Below are positions 60,601 through 64,000 of a stretch of 64,000 nucleotides of DNA, one piece after another; positions within the stretch are counted from its first letter, which is position 1; each line of letters begins with the position of its first letter. The stretch spans positions 2,046,001 through 2,110,000 of the forward strand of contig NZ_CP099993.1 of assembly GCF_024138125.1 (NCBI RefSeq), read 5' to 3'. A program made the translations under genes and the position numbers. The notes beneath the pieces are model-generated. The model was not told the origin of the DNA, ran no database searches, and worked only from the letters and a program-made list of their open reading frames with translations. Origin of the DNA: Halorussus salilacus (lineage in GTDB: Archaea > Halobacteriota > Halobacteria > Halobacteriales > Haladaptataceae).

Positions 60601-60780
60601 GAAGGGAACGGAAACGCGGCGAATCGAAGAGGGGGAACAGAAGTGCGAGGTGACGAAAGAAGGGGAACGGAAACGTGGGATGACGAAAGACGGGGAACGG
60701 AAACGTGGGATGACGAAAGACGGGGAACGGAAACGTGGGATGACGAAAGACGGGGAACGGAAACGTGGGATGACGAAAGA
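60601..60780. repeat. 30-bp tandem repeat, six units, upstream of the qNOR gene
   Basis: Units start at 60601, 60631, 60661, 60691, 60721 and 60751; the last four are nearly identical (CGGGGAACGGAAACGTGGGA then TGACGAAAGA), the first two diverged, with a partial unit after 60780. It fills much of the 413-base gap between the cupin stop and the qNOR start (60432-60844). A GC-rich imperfect hairpin (about 60800-60838) follows. No unique spacers, so not CRISPR. Confidence 0.9.
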
Positions 60781-60844
60781 CGGGGAACCGAGCGATCCGA
60801 GCCCGCGGCCCGGCCGCCGTCCGGCGGCCGGACCGCGGCGGCGA

Positions 60845-61150
60845 TTACTCTCCGGAGCGCGGGGCGAGGACCAACAGCGCGGTGCTGTCGGCCTCCGCCC
60901 GGGGTGCCACCTCCCGTCGGCCGTCGAATCGTAGCAGTTCGCCCGGTTTGAGCACGTTCGACTCGCCGTCGATGCACACGTCGAGTCGGCCCGACACCAG
61001 ATACACCACGAGCTCGCGCTCGGGGTGGCTGTGGGCGGGCACCGCCTCGCCCTCGCCGAGCGACAGGCGGACGGTCTTGGGCTCCGACCCGGGGAACGCG
61101 ACCTCCCGGGGCGTCTCGGTCAGGTCGTCGAGTGCGACTGTCTCGGTCAT
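60845..61150 (-). CDS. Small cupin protein
   Basis: 101 residues, one cupin barrel: VPAHSHPERELVVYLVSGRL carries the first metal motif (H-x-H-x3-E) and PGELLRFDGRREVAPRAEA the second strand pair, in which the usual His is not obvious. It is 18 nt after the DUF2249 gene, probably in one operon under the palindrome at 61437. Cupin genes near denitrification enzymes are common in haloarchaea; the role is unknown. Confidence 0.86.
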   Translation of the reverse strand: MTETVALDDLTETPREVAFPGSEPKTVRLSLGEGEAVPAHSHPERELVVYLVSGRLDVCIDGESNVLKPGELLRFDGRREVAPRAEADSTALLVLAPRSGE

Positions 61151-61168
61151 GGCAGTGTGATCCAGTCG

Positions 61169-61396
61169 CTACCGCTTCGGGAATCTGGCGACGAACGTCC
61201 GGTCTCCCTCGCGTTCGACCTCGTAGCCGTCGGCGTCGAACGACTCGACCTCGGCCTGCATCTCGTAGAACAGCGGCTTTGGCTCGTGGTCGTTGACGAT
61301 TTCGAGGGTCTCACCGCTGTCCATGTCCTCGAACGTCTGGTGGATCATCGGGTGACGCTCCGGCGGCGGAATCTCGCGGACATCTACGGTCGGCAT
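61169..61396 (-). CDS. DUF2249 protein (TusA/SirA-like fold), first copy
   Basis: 75 residues from the ATG at 61396 (a GTG at 61402 is also open). DVREIPPPERHPMIHQTFED, GETLEIVNDHEPKPLFYEM and the end REGDRTFVARF are DUF2249 motifs, a small fold related to TusA but without the sulfur-carrying CPxP cysteine. Such genes cluster with nitric-oxide and denitrification genes. Promoter palindrome 40 nt upstream. Confidence 0.88.
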   Translation of the reverse strand: MPTVDVREIPPPERHPMIHQTFEDMDSGETLEIVNDHEPKPLFYEMQAEVESFDADGYEVEREGDRTFVARFPKR

Positions 61397-61436
61397 GCAC
61401 ACGGTGGTTGGCCCGGTCGGCTATTCGGGGTTGCCC

Positions 61437-61448
61437 CGAACGTGTTCG
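61437..61448 (-). promoter_or_regulatory. Palindrome CGAACGTGTTCG upstream of DUF2249/cupin operon
   Basis: Core of a 20-bp perfect palindrome GCCCCGAACGTGTTCGGGGC (61433-61452), 40 nt from the ATG. The adjacent string GGTTGCCCCGAA is repeated at the second DUF2249 promoter (63858), so the two promoters are related. Confidence 0.72.
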
Positions 61449-61489
61449 GGGCGCGGGGCCAGCCCCGCCGAATCAGTCCGAGCGCGGAG

Positions 61490-61873
61490 TCAGTCCTCGG
61501 TCGAGGGGTCGAACTCCCCCCTCTTCAGGCCCTCCCGGACGGGGTCGTGCTCGGCGTCGGTCGGCGGCGGCGCGGTCACCAGCGTCGCCTCCAGTCGCTC
61601 GCCGGGGTCGGCCCTCACGCCCCGGTCCTCCCCGGCCGGGACGACCACCACGTCGTCGGGTTCGACCGCGTGCTCGTCGTCGCCGTCCCGGACCACGCCG
61701 GTCCCGCGCCGGACCGTGATGGCGACGTCGCTGTCGGGCGCGTGGACGGGGATGAACTGTCCGGGTTCGAAGTAGCCCAGCACCACCTTCATCCGGTCGC
61801 TCCGGAAGACCGGGCGGGCGGAGAACCGCTCGTCGTCGTACTCGCGCTCGGCGTCGAAGTCTGTCGCGACCAT
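61490..61873 (-). CDS. Cupin-domain protein of the denitrification locus
   Basis: 127 residues. FSARPVFRSDRMKVVLGYFE, PGQFIPVHAPDSDVAITVRR and DDVVVVPAGEDRGVRADPGE show a cupin barrel; the first motif holds one His. C-terminal tail is acidic. It has its own palindrome 38 nt upstream and is therefore probably a separate unit of the same regulon. Confidence 0.84.
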   Translation of the reverse strand: MVATDFDAEREYDDERFSARPVFRSDRMKVVLGYFEPGQFIPVHAPDSDVAITVRRGTGVVRDGDDEHAVEPDDVVVVPAGEDRGVRADPGERLEATLVTAPPPTDAEHDPVREGLKRGEFDPSTED

Positions 61874-61911
61874 GTCCGAAGGGTGGGCGGTGTCGGGGGT
61901 GGACGCTTCGC

Positions 61912-61923
61912 CGAACGTGTTCG
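61912..61923 (-). promoter_or_regulatory. Palindrome CGAACGTGTTCG upstream of the cupin gene
   Basis: Identical core to the site at 61437, 38 nt from the ATG. No good TATA lies between, as expected of an activator-dependent promoter. Confidence 0.7.
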
Positions 61924-61973
61924 GGTTCGGGGGTTTCGTGGGTGTGGGTTCTGTGGCACGAACTGGACGCGAC

Positions 61974-62167
61974 CGAACTAGCTACTGCCGAGCCGACCGG
62001 ACTAGCTACTTCCGAGTCGACCGAGCTAGCTACTCCCGGTACCTAGGAGAACCGCACCGCCACCGCAGACCTCGACCCTCCCCAGCCTCCTGCGTTTCTC
62101 GGTCGTTCCCTTCGGTCACTCCCTGCGATACTCGTCCCTCGCGCGCGTTGCTCGCGCGCGCCGGTGG
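61974..62167 (+). repeat. Dispersed element, family 2, copy 3, with tripled left end
   Basis: In the 382-base gap 61874-62255. The left end is repeated: ACCGAACTAGCTACTGCCGA, ACCGGACTAGCTACTTCCGA and ACCGAGCTAGCTACTCCCGG (24-bp spacing from about 61974). The full element then runs from 62025 through CGCACCGCCACCGC, CCTCCCCAGCC, TGCGTTTCTCGG and TGCGATACTCGTCCCTCGCG to a GCGCGCG hairpin and CCGGTGG at 62167. The remainder to 62255 holds nothing I recognise. Confidence 0.75.
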
Positions 62168-62255
62168 AAAAATACGAGGCTACAGTTACTTACGAGGGTG
62201 CGGTTAGGGGTACGTGGAAGACGTGGAAGATGTGTGGAGGCCGCCCTCGGGTCCG

Positions 62256-63617
62256 TCACGGGTACCGCTCGTCGGGGTCGGGGTCGGCGTCCGACCGGGT
62301 CGCCTCCTCGGCGGCCAGCCTACCGATTCGGAGCGACTCGGGGCCGTGCCGGACCACCACGCCCACGAGGTTCGCCGCGAACACCGCGAAGCCGATGGTC
62401 GCGGCGATTCCGCCGACGAGGACCGCGGGGTCGACCCCCGCCAGCTCCCCGCCGACCACGACCGAGAGACCCCCGAGCGCGAGCCAGAAGTCGGCGACCG
62501 CGAGCCGGTCGTCGTAGAGGTCGTCGATCATCGGCACCGGTTCGAGCCCCACGCGGTCGCTGTACCGCTGGACCCAGACGATGAACGGGACGACGTGGTA
62601 GAGCGTCCCGAGCAGGACGAACCCCACGACGCCCCCGAGCAGGAGGTGGCCCGCGCCGGGCGCGCCCACGGTCGCCGCGGGGTCGGTCGGGTCGGCCAGC
62701 CACGCGGGCGCGCTCGCGAGCGCCCACGCCGGGAGCGCGCCCGCGACCACCGCGTATCGGGAGAGCATCGGCGTGCGCTCGACCCGCGTCTCGCGCAGCT
62801 TCCGGGCGAGAACCGCCGCGAACGCCAGCAGGCCGACCAGCACGAACGCGGCCCCCGCGAGCGCGATGGGCTCGCTGTCGATTCCGCGCCCGCCAGCGAG
62901 CGCGAGGACCCCGGCCGGGTAGGTCCACTCCTCGACGCGCCGGAGCAGGATGTCGGTCCCGCGGAGCTCGGTCTGGGTGAACATCGTCCCGAGCTGGTAG
63001 AGCGCGCCCACGACGGTCGTGAGGACGATTCCGAACACCGCGAGCGTGGCGTGGGCCTCGACGATTCCCGTCCGGGAGAGGCCCGCGTCGGCCAGCACCG
63101 GCCGGGCGAAATCGACCGCGAGGACGAACCCGAGCGCGGTGACCGCGACGAGGGACCCGAGCGCGAGCGCGAAGTGGCGCTCGGTCACGTCCCACCCCTC
63201 GACTCCCGAGAGGGTGCGCCCGACGTTGTAGGCGAACACCCAGAAGCCCGCGAGCATCGCCGCGCCCGCGACCGGAAGCCAGCCGAGTTCGCCCGCCACG
63301 AGCAGGGCGGCGAATCCCGCGACCCCGACCGCGACGAGCCCGAGCTGGACGGCCGCCAGCCGCCGGGAGCGTAGCTCGACGCCCGACCAGACCGGGACGA
63401 ACTGGGTCATCGCGCCCATGATGGTGACACAGACCCACCCGACCAGCAGGAGGTGGACGTGGGCCGCGACCGAGAGCCCTTGCCCGAACCCGGCCGCCTC
63501 TGCCACCCCGAGCGCGCTCCCGGCGAGCAGGAACCCGAACCCGACCACGAAGTGACCCAGCGGTATCGCCATCGGCGGGCCGCGCTCGGCGTCGATACCC
63601 CCGGGAATCGCGCTCAT
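62256..63617 (-). CDS. 12-TM haem-copper/NnrS-like membrane protein
   Basis: 453 residues from the ATG at 63617, about twelve helices. Histidines sit in VAAHVHLLLVGWVCVTIMGA, RHFALALGSL, VEAHATLAVFGIVLTTVVGA and LYHVVPFIVWVQRYSDRVG; the last resembles helices of NorB/CcoN-type subunits and of NnrS. A tryptophan/acid-rich tail is soluble. It overlaps the DUF2249 stop by 4 bases and shares its promoter, so NO metabolism is likely. Catalysis is unproven; a full set of oxidase ligands is not evident. Confidence 0.82.
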   Translation of the reverse strand: MSAIPGGIDAERGPPMAIPLGHFVVGFGFLLAGSALGVAEAAGFGQGLSVAAHVHLLLVGWVCVTIMGAMTQFVPVWSGVELRSRRLAAVQLGLVAVGVAGFAALLVAGELGWLPVAGAAMLAGFWVFAYNVGRTLSGVEGWDVTERHFALALGSLVAVTALGFVLAVDFARPVLADAGLSRTGIVEAHATLAVFGIVLTTVVGALYQLGTMFTQTELRGTDILLRRVEEWTYPAGVLALAGGRGIDSEPIALAGAAFVLVGLLAFAAVLARKLRETRVERTPMLSRYAVVAGALPAWALASAPAWLADPTDPAATVGAPGAGHLLLGGVVGFVLLGTLYHVVPFIVWVQRYSDRVGLEPVPMIDDLYDDRLAVADFWLALGGLSVVVGGELAGVDPAVLVGGIAATIGFAVFAANLVGVVVRHGPESLRIGRLAAEEATRSDADPDPDERYP

Positions 63618-63826
63618 CGTCTCGTTATCTCGGCGCGCCACTCGTCGTCCGTGACCCGCTCGGTCTCGTGGTCGAAGCCCCTCCTGTCGAGGACCGCGTA
63701 CAGCGGCTCGGGCTCGAAGCTGTTGACCAGCACCAGCGTATCGTCGTCGCCGAGGTCGCCGAGCGCCGACACGATGTCGGAGAACGGTTCGCCGTCTCTC
63801 TCGCGCACGTCGAGGGTTCGGGGCAT
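63614..63826 (-). CDS. DUF2249 protein, second copy
   Basis: 70 residues. RTLDVRERDGEPFSDIVSAL, DTLVLVNSFEPEPLYAVLDR and the end DDEWRAEITRR match the family and align with the copy at 61169. It overlaps the 12-TM gene by 4 bases. The palindrome (one mismatch) lies 38 nt upstream. Confidence 0.88.
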   Translation of the reverse strand: MPRTLDVRERDGEPFSDIVSALGDLGDDDTLVLVNSFEPEPLYAVLDRRGFDHETERVTDDEWRAEITRR

Positions 63827-63864
63827 GTTCCGAAGTCGGTCGGCGATTTCGGTAGCGGTTGCCC

Positions 63865-63876
63865 CGAAGGTGTTCG
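63865..63876 (-). promoter_or_regulatory. Imperfect palindrome CGAAGGTGTTCG upstream of the second DUF2249 gene
   Basis: One mismatch to CGAAC-N2-GTTCG, 38 nt from the ATG, inside GGTTGCCCCGAA context shared with 61437. Confidence 0.62.
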
Positions 63877-63927
63877 GCCCTCAAGAGTGGCGTGAACGAG
63901 TGCTACAAATTCAGCCGAGAACGCCCA

Positions 63928-64000
63928 GAAAGCCCCCGCCCGCTGGCGGTCGCTCTGCGGGATATTCAGGCCTCTCCGCAACGCCCGGCCTGAATAGTCG
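63928..64000 (+). repeat. Dispersed structured element, family 1, copy C (cut by window end)
   Basis: Starts GAAAGCCCCCGCCCGCT, then GGCGGTCGCTC and a perfect 10-bp stem TATTCAGGCC (63963-63972) with GGCCTGAATA (63987-63996), loop 14 nt. The stem sequence differs from those of A and B, but the position, the TAT/ATA ends and the complementarity are kept. The right half lies outside the window. Confidence 0.7.

Noticed and set aside
60601-60780. CRISPR array (also considered at 9091, 32304, 41087)
   Set aside because: Units are contiguous with no unique spacers, and no cas gene is in the window.
61974-62040. Insertion-sequence end suggested by the repeated CTAGCTACT
   Set aside because: No transposase, no terminal inverted repeats facing each other and no target duplication seen; treated as part of family 2.

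Overview
The window comes from a halophilic archaeon (class Halobacteria). The genes are archaeal (aIF2-gamma, Rpo7, Spt4, eS24, eS27A, eS19, Kae1-Bud32, PAN, class I LysS, PDCD5-like protein), the DNA is strongly GC-rich, and the predicted proteins carry the heavy Asp/Glu load of salt-in organisms. I cannot name the species. No transposase, integrase, rRNA or CRISPR array is visible. Two tRNAs are present: Gly-CCC at 39295-39365 (minus) and Thr-GGT at 42714-42785 (plus).

Layout. 1-4358 is a conserved information-processing run: aIF2-gamma end, PIN nuclease, rpo7, spt4, dephospho-CoA kinase, eS24, eS27A, kae1-bud32. 4419-13984 holds an AT-rich membrane-protein gene, the proteasomal ATPase PAN, a chemotaxis transducer, PepF, an M28 peptidase and TruA. 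14116-20305 holds two toxin-antitoxin pairs (VapBC; RelE-like) around hisS, a PP-loop ATPase, PDCD5, eS19, a flippase-like protein and thiL. 20789-34995 is mostly housekeeping (two site-2 proteases, a MoaE fusion, pyrH-lysS) and includes a divergent PadR / PitA (chlorite-dismutase-like haem protein) pair. 35119-39279 is accessory: an OsmC/methyltransferase operon with its HTH regulator, then a Nmad3-like gene followed by a HARE-HTH protein with a nuclease-like D..ExE signature, ending 15 nt from tRNA-Gly. 42909-50925 is a stress cluster (amphi-Trp, AI-2E-type permease, DUF2267, CBS plus hibernation-factor fusion, multicopper oxidase, universal stress protein, VIT1-like transporter, three PNPOx-fold proteins). 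51248-56627 is a cell-surface glycan locus (ParB-like protein, ABC exporter, two GT2 enzymes). 56874-63826 is a denitrification locus (NirK, quinol NO reductase, cupins, two DUF2249 proteins, a 12-TM haem-copper/NnrS-like protein).

The most interesting material is largely non-coding. (1) The palindrome CGAAC-N2-GTTCG lies upstream of five denitrification-locus transcription units, at 38-40 nt from three start codons, and once more over the probable start site of the distant chemotaxis transducer; this looks like one anaerobic regulon. (2) A dispersed structured element occurs at 5625, 20546 and 63928; its stems differ in sequence but stay complementary, as expected of a selected RNA or DNA structure. 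(3) A second dispersed element occurs at 24534, 29791 (inverted) and 61974. (4) Minisatellites of 23-30 bp sit at gene borders; the arrays after pepF and the enoyl-CoA hydratase gene are copies of each gene's own 3' end including the stop codon. (5) Many intergenic gaps carry a near-perfect GC-rich hairpin with a 1-4 nt loop and no shared sequence. The best candidate for a new protein system is the Nmad3-like / HARE-HTH nuclease pair, possibly a defence module sensing modified DNA.
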